In this document: one piece after another, positions 36,341-45,946 of the stretch
Numbering within the stretch: the stretch's first letter is position 1
How the letters are laid out: every line of letters begins with the position of its first letter
From: Pleurocapsales cyanobacterium LEGE 06147
GTDB lineage: Bacteria > Cyanobacteriota > Cyanobacteriia > Cyanobacteriales > Xenococcaceae
Direction of reading: 5' to 3'
Assembly: GCA_015207585.1 (NCBI GenBank)
Contig: JADEWQ010000022.1
Span: 1-60,384 of the forward strand
Length of the DNA: 60,384 nt
Notes under the pieces: generated by a model
What the model was told of the DNA's origin: nothing
Database searches by the model: none
Seen by the model: the letters and a program-made list of their open reading frames with translations, nothing else
Made by a program: the position numbers and the translations under genes

Positions 36341-37195
36341 CTATTGTGAGTCTGCATCAATTACATCTACATTGATAATTCGTTTGTCTTGGTCGAAAGC
36401 AAATATTAAATCATCGGTAACTTTGGCAAACTCGACAGTAACTAATACTAAGTCAATGTTATCTATATCTGACCCTCTTCTTGCCTCAGTTCTTACTATT
36501 TTTTTAAATGGTCCGGTTTGGGTCACAAACTGCTCCCATTTCTGCTGAATTTGAGCAGGGAAAATCTCTTCTTTGAGAAAAGGATGTAAATAACTTCTAG
36601 CACTAGCAAAATCTTGGGTAGCTAAATCGTCAACAAATTTTTCCGCAATTTCCTCTATACTTTGCGTTTGGGGAAAATCAATACCAACAATCTGCCCTTG
36701 TTTATTAAAATCTAATAGCATCTCGTTTGTGCCATTCTCAAACTCAAGGGTGAGTAGTACTATATCGGAGTTAATTGTCTCGACTACGTTATAATCTACT
36801 ATTCGTTGTAATGAACCCGTTTGTGCGAGTAATTCTTTCCATCTTCGTTCGATCCTCTCGCTAGACCAATTTGCTTGTAAATCGGGATGTAAAGCTTGAT
36901 GAACTTCAGTAAACTCTCCTTCATTTAACCAATTAATCAATTTCTCTGTCTTGTTCTGAATTTCCTCTGACTGAGTTTCTGGAGTCGAGGGTGCCATATC
37001 TTCAAATTGAGTGCGTTGAGAGGGTTGAAGCTCGGTTTCGGCTACAAGCGACCCGAAGCGGGAATTTATTTCCCATGCAGGAAGTGCAATGCTTTCATCT
37101 CGAGCAGATAGCTTTCCTACTGATAAAAATAAAGCCAGTATAAATAAAAGAAAATATCTTGTGTGTAAAAAAAGTGGCAACAATAGAATTTTCAT
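36341..37195 (-). CDS. exported protein with two DUF3887-like repeats
   Basis: About 284 residues from ATG 37193-37195, which has AAGGAA 6-11 bases upstream; a longer frame to 37285 has no ribosome site. N-terminal signal segment (LLLPLFLHTRYFLLFILALFLSVGKLSA). Then two similar domains of about 85 residues: residues about 75-160 (LINWLNEGEFTEVHQALHPD...QTGSLQRIVDY) and 185-270 (FVDDLATQDFASARSYLHPF...TQTGPFKKIVRTEAR). These are DUF3887-type folds with unknown ligands. Periplasmic location likely. Confidence 0.65.
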   Translation of the reverse strand: MKILLLPLFLHTRYFLLFILALFLSVGKLSARDESIALPAWEINSRFGSLVAETELQPSQRTQFEDMAPSTPETQSEEIQNKTEKLINWLNEGEFTEVHQALHPDLQANWSSERIERRWKELLAQTGSLQRIVDYNVVETINSDIVLLTLEFENGTNEMLLDFNKQGQIVGIDFPQTQSIEEIAEKFVDDLATQDFASARSYLHPFLKEEIFPAQIQQKWEQFVTQTGPFKKIVRTEARRGSDIDNIDLVLVTVEFAKVTDDLIFAFDQDKRIINVDVIDADSQ

Positions 37196-37360
37196 TGGTT
37201 TTTCCTTTACATTTAATATAGATGTAAACTCAAATTCTAATAAGGGTAAAATTTTACTCGAGTTTAGTTTGATGATTTCACCCAAACAGATTTTTAAATT
37301 AATAATTAAAGAATACGCAATCCAATCAAATAGTATTCTAAGCTTAAAAAATAAACAAAA

Positions 37361-38248
37361 ATGTTGCGAGAATACATAAGTATCCTAAATAGGTTTTCCT
37401 CTGCGGTTTCTGTTAAAGTGCCAGCGATCGCTGTTAGTTTAGGATTGATTTTGTCCGCGCGAGTAAGTGCTAATGTTCTATCCGCGGCACAAACCAAGGA
37501 AACTAAATCCTTTGAGGGTTTTCTCGACTGGTGTTTAGCTAAAGATAACCTTAATCCAGAAACAAAGAATACCGTTGAAGCTATATTAGAACAGGTGGGA
37601 ACCGATGATTGCGAGCGAGCGCAGCGGAGAATCCCCGCTCTTACCAGAATTAATCTTGCCTCCCGTCAACTATCCGATCTTCGTCCCTTAGAATCCTTAA
37701 CTAACTTAGGCGAACTCATCCTCTACAATAATCAAATATCTGACCTCAGTCCTTTAGCATCTCTAACCAATCTAACTTCACTCCAGCTTGGCTACAATCA
37801 AATATCCGACCTCAGTCCTCTAGCATCCCTAACCAATTTAACCTTGTTAGGTCTAGTCAATAATCAAATTGCCGATCTTACGCCGTTAGAATCGCTGACT
37901 GACTTAAGCGTGCTTCGCCTCAATTCTAATCAAATTTCTGATATTAGTTCTTTAAGCTCATTAACTGACTTAACCGAACTTTATCTCAGTCGCAATCAAA
38001 TTGTCGATCTTAGTCCTCTCAGGTCTCTGACCAATCTAACTCAACTGGATTTAAGTTCCAATAACATCACCAATGTAGAACCGTTAGGCTCTTTGACCAA
38101 CCTAACCGAACTCAATCTCAATCGCAATCAAATCACAAATACCAGACCTTTAGGCAATTTAACTAACTTAACCGAACTCTATCTTCACAATAATCCAGTT
38201 GCCGAGCAATTTTGTCCCAATAATCCAGATGCACTTTGTTTTTTGTAA
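37361..38248 (+). CDS. exported leucine-rich-repeat protein
   Basis: 295 residues. A hydrophobic N-terminus (about 15-38) acts as a signal. Seven or more 22-residue LRRs of the SDS22/internalin type (about 95-280; pattern LTNLTxLxLxxNQISDLSPLASL) follow a linker. They form a curved protein-binding solenoid, probably secreted or surface-exposed. The repeats end with a cap (NNPVAEQFCPNNPDALCFL) containing two Cys that may form a disulfide. The region near residue 85 (DDCERAQRRIPALT) is GC-rich. Ligand unknown. Confidence 0.85.
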   Translation: MLREYISILNRFSSAVSVKVPAIAVSLGLILSARVSANVLSAAQTKETKSFEGFLDWCLAKDNLNPETKNTVEAILEQVGTDDCERAQRRIPALTRINLASRQLSDLRPLESLTNLGELILYNNQISDLSPLASLTNLTSLQLGYNQISDLSPLASLTNLTLLGLVNNQIADLTPLESLTDLSVLRLNSNQISDISSLSSLTDLTELYLSRNQIVDLSPLRSLTNLTQLDLSSNNITNVEPLGSLTNLTELNLNRNQITNTRPLGNLTNLTELYLHNNPVAEQFCPNNPDALCFL

Positions 38249-38279
38249 TACCGTTTCTCAAAAATAGCTAAATAAATTA

Positions 38280-38651
38280 TTATTTGATCCATTTCCAAAG
38301 AGGATGATTGGGTCCTTTAGCCATAATTCGCTTTACTTGTTGTTCCAAGCGGTATCGTTCTCTGGCTGGCAGTCCCCAAATAATATTTCTACTTTGCCAC
38401 ACAAGGACAGAAGCACTCATGCCGATACAAAAAGCCAAGCACAAACTCGGCAATGGGTTATAGGCGATGCCATAGCGTACTGCAGTCCAAGTAAAATAGT
38501 CCAACCACAGGGCAATTTCTTGTCTTAATCCCCAAATACCGTACGCACCAAAAGTAAGCCAACTTAATCCAACTAGCAGCCAACGAGAATAAATCGTAAT
38601 TCGATGTAATTTTTCTACTTGTCTGGGATAGTGAGGATGGGAGCGTATCAT
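38280..38651 (-). CDS. two-helix membrane protein, hypothetical
   Basis: 123 residues. Two hydrophobic segments, about 22-45 (YSRWLLVGLSWLTFGAYGIWGL) and 66-88 (LPSLCLAFCIGMSASVLVW), with basic ends (RYRLEQQVKRIMAKG). Looks conserved-cyanobacterial, function unknown. 21 bases downstream of secF on the same strand, so it may be cotranscribed with secDF. Confidence 0.7.
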   Translation of the reverse strand: MIRSHPHYPRQVEKLHRITIYSRWLLVGLSWLTFGAYGIWGLRQEIALWLDYFTWTAVRYGIAYNPLPSLCLAFCIGMSASVLVWQSRNIIWGLPARERYRLEQQVKRIMAKGPNHPLWKWIK

Positions 38652-38672
38652 TAGTAAATAAATAAACTTAGC

Positions 38673-39632
38673 TTAATCAGAAGCTGAGGAATCGGCGATC
38701 GCTACTGTTTTATTTTCCCGATTAGTTCTCCACCAGGCTAACAGAGAACTAGCTACAAAGATACTAGAGTAAGCACCGAGGATAAAGCCAATAATTAAGG
38801 CAAGAGCAAAAAATTTTAAAGTTTGTCCGCCAAATAGAAAAATTGCCACCAGGGGAAGCAAAGTAGTTAGGGTGGTATTGATCGAACGACCCAAAGTTTG
38901 ATTGACCGCATCATCTACAATCTCGTTAATCGAGCGATCTGGGTTAGCCGCGCTCGTTTCTCGAACGCGATCGTAAATTACCACTGTATCGTTGACAGAA
39001 AAGCCGGTAATGGTTAAGAGAGCTACTAAAAATAAACTATTTACCTCTATCCCTGCTACTAATCCCAAAATCGCAAAAATCCCGGCAGTGATAAAAACAT
39101 CATGAAATAGAGCGAAGATAGCAAAAAAAGCGTAGTCAAATTGAAAGCGTATGCTCAGATAAACGATAATCCCAAAAAAAGAAACAATTAAGGCCATTAG
39201 TCCGGAAGAGAACAGTTCTCGACCGATAGTCGGACCTACAGAGTCAATTTGAATTGTTTTTGGATCAAATTGACCAATTTCTTCCCTTAAGGCTGCTTGC
39301 AGTTGCGTTCTTTCTTCTACATTTAAATTTCTGGCACGAATAGACAGAATTTGTTTATTGTCTCCCAGTAATTGGATACTACTATTACCCAAACCTTGAG
39401 TCTCTAAAACTTGTCTGACTTGGGTAACCTCAATCGGGCGATCGCAATTAGTTGGTATAGAGCAATCTCTTGCTAGTTGCAGGCGAGTACCGCCAACAAA
39501 GTCTAAACCAGGACGTAAAGGTGCATTAAAAGTTGTTAAAGAGATTATCATGGCAATGATACTGACGATCGCTGCTATTCCAGAGATTGCCCACCACAAG
39601 CCACGCCATTTGATTACACTAAACTTAATCAT
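38673..39632 (-). CDS. secF: protein translocase subunit SecF
   Basis: 319 residues. Six membrane helices (one at about 10-35, the others at about 140-300), with a periplasmic P1-type domain between helix 1 and 2. The family block [15 protein letters not shown] is at about 35-50 and YDRVRE(T) in the fourth cytosolic motif at about 220. SecD-SecF uses the proton gradient to help SecYEG pull proteins across the plasma and thylakoid membranes. Overlaps in function with SecD, which is 53 bases upstream. Confidence 0.95.
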   Translation of the reverse strand: MIKFSVIKWRGLWWAISGIAAIVSIIAMIISLTTFNAPLRPGLDFVGGTRLQLARDCSIPTNCDRPIEVTQVRQVLETQGLGNSSIQLLGDNKQILSIRARNLNVEERTQLQAALREEIGQFDPKTIQIDSVGPTIGRELFSSGLMALIVSFFGIIVYLSIRFQFDYAFFAIFALFHDVFITAGIFAILGLVAGIEVNSLFLVALLTITGFSVNDTVVIYDRVRETSAANPDRSINEIVDDAVNQTLGRSINTTLTTLLPLVAIFLFGGQTLKFFALALIIGFILGAYSSIFVASSLLAWWRTNRENKTVAIADSSASD

Positions 39633-39685
39633 GTCGATCTTTTGCTCTTTTTTGCCTTTTTACTTTTGACTTCCGCGCAGCGGCA

Positions 39686-41101
39686 CTAGGGTTTTGCTGA
39701 TGCTGGTAAGTTAGGACAGAATAATTTGGGTTTTTGTCTGATACCTGGCAATCCCAGCACAATTGATAACAATAAGGTACGACTACAGGTGAGGGCAGTA
39801 AACATACTCACTAATACTCCAATGGCCAACGTAAGAGCAAAACCTTTAACTAAACCCGAACCGAGCCAAAATAGAGCAGCACAAGCGATCAGGGTAGTGA
39901 CATTGCTATCCAAAATACTAGAAAAAGCCCGATAGAAGCCCGATTCTACGGCACGATAAAGAGTTTTTCCCGCCCTGATTTCTTCCCTAGTACGCTCAAA
40001 GATTAAGACATTGGCATCTACTGCCATGCCAATACTGAGAATAAAACCAGCAATACCTGGCAAAGTAAGGGTAACGCCTACTAGAGCATAACAAGCGAGA
40101 GTAAGTAGGGTATAAACAGCTAAAGCCAGATCGGCTACCAATCCCGGCAAGCGGTAGTAAACTACCATAAAAATCAGCACTAAGAGCAAACCAGCGATAC
40201 CGGCATAGATACTGCGTCTGATGCTATCTTGTCCTAAAGTAGCACCAACAGTCCGGTTTTCCACTACTTCTACAGGAAAAGGTAAAGAACCGCCACGAAT
40301 TTGGATTGCTAGATCGCTAGCACTTTCAAGGGTAAAGTTACCAGTGATAGCGGGATTTCCTCCAGCAATACCCGTGTTAGCATATTTAGCAGGGACAGTG
40401 GGAGCACTAATTAACTCATTATCGAGAAAAATACCGATGCTGCGACCCGTTCCCGCTAAATTTTTGGTCAGTTCGGCAAACTTTTTACTCCCTTCGTCGT
40501 CAAAGCGAATGGCTACTTCCCAAAGATTACCTGCTTGAGTTGGTTGGGGACGAGCATCTTTAAGATTTTTTCCCGTTAAATTTACCGATTGGAACAAATC
40601 GATAATTTCTTGATTTATTTGCTGAATTTGTCGACTAATTTGGGCTATTTCTTCGTTATTGGCTCTTTCTTTGCTCGTTTCTCGCAAAATAGTCAACTGA
40701 AGTTCCAATTGCTGTCTTTTTTGATTGGCTAAGTTAAAATTCTCTTCAGTACCCGGTAGCTGTTCGCGAAACTCTAGTTGTGCTGTTCCGCCCAGTACTC
40801 GTTCTGCTTGTTCGGGATCGCTTACTCCTGGCAGTTGAACCAGAATGCGATCGCTGCCAGCTGATTGTACTACTGGTTCGGAAACACCCAAAGCATTGAT
40901 CCGATTTTCTATTACTCGCTGAACTGCACTGAGATCTTCGGATCTAATTTGTTGAACTTGTTCTGTCGGTTTAACCTGAATCGTTAGTTGTGCCCCTCCC
41001 CTGAGATCCAAACCTAGCTGAAGGGGAATAGTTGCCAAAATAGCGATCGCTGCCGCTACTAAGACTAAAATTAGGACAACATAAGCGCGCTGTTTTTGCA
41101 T
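39686..41101 (-). CDS. secD: protein translocase subunit SecD
   Basis: 471 residues. First membrane helix about 7-28, then [15 protein letters not shown] (about 28-42), the large lumenal/periplasmic domain (45-270), and five membrane helices in 290-450, with [14 protein letters not shown]. Length is typical of cyanobacterial SecD. SecD and SecF form an operon on this strand. Confidence 0.96.
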   Translation of the reverse strand: MQKQRAYVVLILVLVAAAIAILATIPLQLGLDLRGGAQLTIQVKPTEQVQQIRSEDLSAVQRVIENRINALGVSEPVVQSAGSDRILVQLPGVSDPEQAERVLGGTAQLEFREQLPGTEENFNLANQKRQQLELQLTILRETSKERANNEEIAQISRQIQQINQEIIDLFQSVNLTGKNLKDARPQPTQAGNLWEVAIRFDDEGSKKFAELTKNLAGTGRSIGIFLDNELISAPTVPAKYANTGIAGGNPAITGNFTLESASDLAIQIRGGSLPFPVEVVENRTVGATLGQDSIRRSIYAGIAGLLLVLIFMVVYYRLPGLVADLALAVYTLLTLACYALVGVTLTLPGIAGFILSIGMAVDANVLIFERTREEIRAGKTLYRAVESGFYRAFSSILDSNVTTLIACAALFWLGSGLVKGFALTLAIGVLVSMFTALTCSRTLLLSIVLGLPGIRQKPKLFCPNLPASAKP

Positions 41102-41175
41102 ACACTACCACCTGCCGCAACAAATGCTATGATAATCTTTTTCGATCGCTCTTAGACAGTCATCAATTGAGCGAG

Positions 41176-42243
41176 TTAAAAGATCGCTTCTAAGGATTGC
41201 CAACTAACCAAGGCTTCAATCAAGGTCTGATTCTGCTCTTCTGTACCGACAGTTATCCGCAGCTTATCTTCTAGTCCGGGTTGTTTAAAGTAGCGTACCA
41301 GAATTCCCCGTGCTTTTAATTGGAGATATAATTGCTCTGCATTTCCTTTGGGTGGGGTTGCCAGAACGAAATTTCCTTGGGACTCAAGTAACGTAAAATC
41401 TAAATTTTGAAGAGCAATGGCAAGTTTAGCTCGTGAGGTTTTTACTTTTTCGGCACAGAGATTTTTATAAGTTCGATCGCGCATTGCTGCTGCTCCGACT
41501 ATAGTGGCGATCGCATCAATATTGTAGCTGTCTTTGACTTTGAATAATCCCGCTAATAGGGATGGATTGGCAATGCCAAATCCCATTCGCAAACCAGCCA
41601 AGGAATAGCCTTTCGACAATGTTCTTAAAATGAAAACATTGTCAAATTCTTCTACGAGGGGCAATGCCGAGGATTCAGCAAAGTCAACGTAGGCTTCATC
41701 AACTACAACAATGCCAGAGACTCGTTCGGCTAGCGATCGCAAATTGTCTAAAGGTACCGCATGACCTGAAGGACTGTTGGGAGAGGCAATAAAGGTAATG
41801 GCACCATTAGCGGCAACCAGTTCGTCTAGGGGCAACCGAAAATTCTGTGGGTAAGGAATCTCAACCACTTCGGCAGGTTGTATGGCGGCAAGAGTGCGAT
41901 ATAGCACATAGGTTGGCGTTGGATAAACCACTTTGCGATCGCTTCCTTCTGCGCAGGCCCGGATCAACACGTTCAGCAACTCATCACTACCATTACCGAC
42001 AATTACCCAATCGGCGGGTATTGACAATGCTTCGCTAACAGCCTGGCAAAACTCTTTGGCAAATGGATCGGGATAGCGCCTTAACCACTCACTATCTAAA
42101 TTGCGGAGAACTGCGATCGCTTTTGGCGAAGGTGGATAAGGATTTTCGTTGGTATTGAGTTTGATAATTGGGGTTCCCGGCTTGGGCTGTTCGCCAGGAA
42201 CGTAGCCTGTCATGGCATTAATGGCAGAACGAAAATAACTCAC
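41176..42243 (-). CDS. hisC: histidinol-phosphate aminotransferase
   Basis: 355 residues. PLP-dependent class I/II aminotransferase of histidine synthesis (EC 2.6.1.9). IKLNTNENPYPPSPKA at about 25-40, VGNGSDELLN at about 85-94, ASPNSPSG at about 150-157, VVDEAYVDF at about 174-182, and the PLP lysine in LRTLSKGYSLAGLRMGF (about 208-224). The Arg in KLRITVGT near 332 is the family carboxylate-binding residue. Members of this family can also act on tyrosine or phenylalanine; HisC is the best single call. Confidence 0.9.
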   Translation of the reverse strand: MSYFRSAINAMTGYVPGEQPKPGTPIIKLNTNENPYPPSPKAIAVLRNLDSEWLRRYPDPFAKEFCQAVSEALSIPADWVIVGNGSDELLNVLIRACAEGSDRKVVYPTPTYVLYRTLAAIQPAEVVEIPYPQNFRLPLDELVAANGAITFIASPNSPSGHAVPLDNLRSLAERVSGIVVVDEAYVDFAESSALPLVEEFDNVFILRTLSKGYSLAGLRMGFGIANPSLLAGLFKVKDSYNIDAIATIVGAAAMRDRTYKNLCAEKVKTSRAKLAIALQNLDFTLLESQGNFVLATPPKGNAEQLYLQLKARGILVRYFKQPGLEDKLRITVGTEEQNQTLIEALVSWQSLEAIF

Positions 42244-42711
42244 GATCGATAAACAAAAAATAGCAGGGAATTTATTTAATTTAACTGAATAGGGGCATTA
42301 GGGGAAGCCAAATCCCCACAAATAGCTCTAGCAAATGAAAAAACCTTAATATTAGTAGTCCTAAATCATTTGTGAAAACTTTTAACCCTAATCGGGAGTC
42401 AGGAGTAAGGAGCAGGGATGTTAAGTAGCTCCACTTAATTAAACATATTGATTAAACATAAAATATCTTGTAGGTTGGGTTTCATTCTTTAACCCAACAG
42501 CCATAAGCAATAGATGGGTTTCGCTATCGCTCTACCCATCCTACCAATAATTAGGTTGACCTACTTACATGTTGCAATTATGCGCAGCGTTCGCCGTAGT
42601 AAAAAAGCAATTGAGAATTGATAATTATCAATTATTGACTGTTCCTTGTTCTCTTTCTCCATCAGTAAATTAATGAATGCTCAACTACTCATGAGCTTAA
42701 AACTTTTATGT
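42244..42711. other. non-coding stretch with repeats
   Basis: About 470 bases without a supported gene. It holds a GTAGGTTGGGTTTC...ACCCATCCTAC repeat (42470-42545) and an AATTGATAATTATCAATT palindrome (about 42612-42634). Confidence 0.6.
42470..42545. repeat. TAGGTTGGGTTTC...CTACCCATCCTACC intergenic repeat
   Basis: Consists of two imperfect hairpins, GTTGGGTTTCATTCTTTAAC and GATGGGTTTCGCTATCGCTC. The ends (GTAGGTTGGGT / ACCCATCCTAC) are inverted. This type is a common MITE-like repeat of cyanobacterial intergenic regions. Confidence 0.65.
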
Positions 42712-43887
42712 TTATGGTTTGAGAACAACTTTGATGCAGTTGTCTTTTTTGTGTTTGAAAATGTCATAGCCGTGAGGAGCATCTTCTAACGGCAAATGGT
42801 GAGTGATGATAAAAGATGGGTCGATCTCACCGTTTTGAATGTAATCGAGTAAGGGACGAAGATATTTATGAACGTGGGTTTGTCCCATCTTTAAAGTCAA
42901 TCCTTTGTTAAAAGCCGCTCCCATAGGTATCTTGTCTAAAAATCCTCCGTATACTCCTGCCAGCGATACCGTTCCGCCTTTACGGCACGCTACGATCGCT
43001 TGGCGCAGAACTTCGGGACGACCGGTTTCCAAACGCACGGCTTGCTTAACTTTGTCGTAAAATCCCTCCAGACCTATACCGTGAGACTCTAAGCCTACGG
43101 CATCGATGCAGGCATCGGGACCCCGTCCACCAGTCATTTCCTTCAAAGCCTCGCCCGGGTCTATCTCTTCAAAGTTGAGAGTTTCTGCTCCGCAATACTC
43201 TCGGGCAAGCTGTAGCCGTTCGGGAACGCGATCGATGGCAATTACTCGCTCTGCACCGAGCAAAAAAGCACTCTGAATAGCCAATTGTCCCACAGGTCCG
43301 CAGCCCCAAACTGCAACAATATCTCCCCGTTGAATGTTACAATTTTCTGCCGCCATATAGCCTGTGGGTAAAATATCGCTTAGAAACATCACCCGATCGT
43401 CGGTTAAGCCATCGGGAATTTTGACCGGACCGACATCGGCAAAAGGAACTCGCGCATACTCTGCTTGACCGCCAGCGTAGCCCCCAAATAGATGAGAATA
43501 ACCGTAGATGGCAGCAGGAGAGTAACCATACAGCTTCTCAATCATCCAGGCACTGGAACTGGGATTAGAGTTATCGCACAGTGACCACAGATCCCGTTGA
43601 CAAAAGAAACAATGACCGCAAGAAATGGGGAAGGGAACGACGACGCGATCGCCCAATTTTAGTTGTTTAACCTCGCGTCCAATTTCGGTCACTTCTCCCA
43701 TAAACTCGTGACCGAGAACATCACCCGCTTTCATGGTCGGAATATAGCCATCATAAAGATGCAAATCCGAACCGCAAATCGTTGTTGCAGTGACCTTCAA
43801 AATTGCATCCCGTGGGTTGAGAATTTTGGGATCGCTCACGGTTTCTACCCGTACCTCATTGGCTCTATGCCAACATACAGCTTTCAT
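42712..43887 (-). CDS. zinc-dependent alcohol dehydrogenase (formaldehyde dehydrogenase-like)
   Basis: 391 residues. Catalytic zinc ligands C38 (TICGSDLH), H60-E61 (GHEFMGE) and a later Asp ([10 protein letters not shown] area); structural zinc Cys cluster in [16 protein letters not shown] (about 89-104). NAD-binding loop [11 protein letters not shown] (about 198-208). The extended [16 protein letters not shown] and [16 protein letters not shown] pieces match the FDH/threonine-dehydrogenase-like group rather than ethanol dehydrogenases. The substrate is uncertain (small alcohols or aldehydes, possibly glutathione-linked). 15 bases downstream of the SRPBCC gene and likely in one operon. Confidence 0.85.
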   Translation of the reverse strand: MKAVCWHRANEVRVETVSDPKILNPRDAILKVTATTICGSDLHLYDGYIPTMKAGDVLGHEFMGEVTEIGREVKQLKLGDRVVVPFPISCGHCFFCQRDLWSLCDNSNPSSSAWMIEKLYGYSPAAIYGYSHLFGGYAGGQAEYARVPFADVGPVKIPDGLTDDRVMFLSDILPTGYMAAENCNIQRGDIVAVWGCGPVGQLAIQSAFLLGAERVIAIDRVPERLQLAREYCGAETLNFEEIDPGEALKEMTGGRGPDACIDAVGLESHGIGLEGFYDKVKQAVRLETGRPEVLRQAIVACRKGGTVSLAGVYGGFLDKIPMGAAFNKGLTLKMGQTHVHKYLRPLLDYIQNGEIDPSFIITHHLPLEDAPHGYDIFKHKKDNCIKVVLKP

Positions 43888-43902
43888 TTTCAGTTCTTTC
43901 TC

Positions 43903-44643
43903 CTATTGGCGACCTGAGGGTTGTCCCTCTGTGGTAGCAATTTCCCCCGCTTCCATTAGCATTTTGAAGCGTCGCAGTTCATCTCCAATCTGCTGCTCTG
44001 GTTCTTCGCCGAATAACTTAGCAATAGCTGCTCCCAATCTGCCTCCGGGAGGATTGTATTCCATCACGACTTTGACCTCGGTGCCCCGTCCTGGAGGAGC
44101 GGGTTTGAAGCGCACAAAACCAGAATTCTCTATATCTGCTCCTTCTACAGAAGCCCAGGCAATTAACTGATTTTCTCGATCTTCAATAATCTCTGCATCC
44201 CATTCCACATTCTCCCCGAGAGGAGCATTAGCAATCCAGTGAGAGCGAGTTTTGTCGATTGCTCGCACCGATTTAAGATGTTTCATGAACGAGGGCAAGT
44301 TTTCCAAATTGCGCCAAAATTGATAAAGCTCTTCAGGCGATCTGTTGAAAATCGTAACCGTCTTTTCAACTTGAATATTTTTTTCCAAACCTGCTGCTTC
44401 ACTCACAGTATCTTTTAGACTTTTTTGTCCGGTTGCACCGTGATAAGCCAAGCCACCACCTGCTAGTGCCAATAGTGTACCTCTTAAAGAGCGTTTTCTC
44501 AGTCCCATTAACACAAGGGCACCTCCCGTGATGAGAGAACCCCAACGTTCGGCATCGCCGAGTTTACCCGAATTTTCTTGCTGTAAATCGTTATTGGAAT
44601 ACTGATTCGGTCGATTATCTCGATTGGCTGGTGTCAGTTCCAT
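43903..44643 (-). CDS. SRPBCC (START/COQ10-like) protein with DUF2892-like N-terminus
   Basis: 246 residues. The N-terminal 30-90 region is a hydrophobic pair (RWGSLITGGALVLMGLRKRSLRGTLLALAGGGLAYHGATG) like the YgaP/DUF2892 membrane helices. The rest (95-240) is a START-like pocket: VEKTVTIFNRSPEELYQFWRNLENLPSFMKHLKSV, WDAEIIEDRENQLIAWAS and GFVRFKPAPPGRGTEVKV. Such proteins bind hydrophobic ligands. It may be membrane-anchored. Followed by the alcohol dehydrogenase gene. Confidence 0.75.
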   Translation of the reverse strand: MELTPANRDNRPNQYSNNDLQQENSGKLGDAERWGSLITGGALVLMGLRKRSLRGTLLALAGGGLAYHGATGQKSLKDTVSEAAGLEKNIQVEKTVTIFNRSPEELYQFWRNLENLPSFMKHLKSVRAIDKTRSHWIANAPLGENVEWDAEIIEDRENQLIAWASVEGADIENSGFVRFKPAPPGRGTEVKVVMEYNPPGGRLGAAIAKLFGEEPEQQIGDELRRFKMLMEAGEIATTEGQPSGRQ

Positions 44644-44834
44644 TTAAATCTACTCTTCAATCTCTTCGTTATTATTTATTTGCCTTAACTCTTTTGCTTT
44701 TAACTGGCATTCAAAGTTCGGTGATAGGAGGGATAAAATCTGGCAGGAATAAGCGTTTTTGACAGATTAAGCCAAACGCTTTTTTTCTTAGCCTTTATCC
44801 CCCATATTTTCCCGATTCATCGGCAATGTTTTAT

Positions 44835-45116
44835 CTAAAAAGTTCGATCGGAACGAGTTGTTGTCGTACCGACATTGGGTTCGCGATAACTAGTGCGATC
44901 GCGATCTTTAGACCTGCCAGCTAGACCGGCTAAACCAATCAAACCCAGCAAACCTAACCAACCCCAATCAAAGTCATCCTCGGCTTCTGTCTCTATAACG
45001 TTTGGCTGACCTGGAGCTGGTTGTTGAGCAGAGGCAGGTAAATTAAAAGGTAGAGTAGCTACGCCAAGGGCAATTGCGCTAGCCCACATTGTTTTAGTTA
45101 CGGTAGAAAATTTCAT
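44835..45116 (-). CDS. WGxxGxxG-type small exported protein
   Basis: 93 residues. Signal peptide (about 5-29, TKTMWASAIALGVATLPFNLPASAQQ), an acidic linker and DWGWLGLLGLIGLAGLAGRSK at about 50-70: the WGxxGxxG C-terminal-type membrane segment with a following basic stop (RSKDRDR). Function unknown; a short protein of this design is widespread in cyanobacteria. Strong ribosome site (GGAGG) near the ATG at 45116. Confidence 0.75.
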   Translation of the reverse strand: MKFSTVTKTMWASAIALGVATLPFNLPASAQQPAPGQPNVIETEAEDDFDWGWLGLLGLIGLAGLAGRSKDRDRTSYREPNVGTTTTRSDRTF

Positions 45117-45409
45117 GAATAGTCCTCCCTTTATTAAATTTTTTAAGGTACAGCTTTTGAGACCGGTTATTTTTTTCTACAAGTTTATTTTCTCTACAAA
45201 ATTATTTTTTAGTATCTAACTTTGGTTTTATTTTTTGGCTACTTTTGAAATCAAAATTATGTATCTTATGGAATATTTACGAAATTAAATTAATCAAAAT
45301 TGATTGAAATGTACAATAGGTTTTTTTTAAGCAATTAACAACTCAAAAATAATCTTACTAAAAGGCATTTTTTCTAGAAAAAAATTTAGCTAAATCTTCT
45401 AGTCATAAC
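45117..45409. other. AT-rich non-coding stretch
   Basis: About 290 bases, AT-rich, no gene or clear element. Confidence 0.4.
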
Positions 45410-45625
45410 TTATGTACTACTTGCCGCAGTTGGCATGGCTAAATTAAACCGCTCGCTAAGCCAGTTCATCCCTCTATGGAGACAGATAGGACATACTTCA
45501 CCATAGGTATAACCCAGATCATTACAGACAATGACTCGAGCCTCTTGCATTACAAAAAGAGTATTACAAATTACACAAGAATTTTGTTTTCCAGGCATGG
45601 AATTGCACTCAATTTGAAGTTGCAT
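45410..45625 (-). CDS. two-CxxC zinc-binding small protein
   Basis: 71 residues from ATG 45623-45625 with AGG upstream; the longer frame runs through a palindromic repeat and looks artefactual. It has SCVICNTLF (about 16-24) and VCPICLHRGM (about 43-52), a four-cysteine zinc-ribbon-like pair, with an Asn/Asp-rich strand between. DNA or protein binding possible. Not in a family I can name. Confidence 0.5.
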   Translation of the reverse strand: MQLQIECNSMPGKQNSCVICNTLFVMQEARVIVCNDLGYTYGEVCPICLHRGMNWLSERFNLAMPTAASST

Positions 45626-45764
45626 ATTTTTACCTACGTAATTAATAAAAAATTGGGGGACAATTTTATAATGATTATCCCTACTCGATTGCCATTGATT
45701 TAAATCTATAGCATTTCTTACTTGAGTAAAGTACCCATCTCTGTTCAAAGTTTGTGAAAGCACT

Positions 45765-45803
45765 GCGCTTCCTGCGCGGGAACTTGGTTCCCGCGCCCAG
45801 CGC
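45765..45803. repeat. long palindrome GCGCTTCC...GCGC
   Basis: GCGCT and GCGCGGGAA pair with TTCCCGCGC and AGCGC around CTTGG. An extended stem in GC-rich sequence that stands out from its AT-rich surroundings. Confidence 0.65.
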
Positions 45804-45845
45804 ACTCAATTAAGAACTATTGTTTTTTGGAACGAGCGAACTTTG

Positions 45846-45889
45846 ACGGCGAGATATGCCGAGGTTTCCTCGGCATATAGAATCGCCGT
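45846..45889. repeat. ACGGCGA...TATGCCGAGG palindrome
   Basis: Nested stem: ACGGCGA / TCGCCGT outside and TATGCCGAGG-TTT-CCTCGGCATA inside, 10 inner base pairs. It could terminate either neighbouring transcript or be a mobile repeat. Confidence 0.65.
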
Positions 45890-45946
45890 GTTGAACTTTG
45901 AACTATTGTTTAAACTCTATACCTCATTGATTTGAGAACTGCTATA

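Larger units (their letters stand above)
45626..45946. other. non-coding stretch with two long palindromes
   Basis: About 320 bases. Contains the inverted repeats at 45765-45803 and 45846-45889; no gene supported (the start of the ORF at 45410-45805 lies in repeat sequence). Confidence 0.5.
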
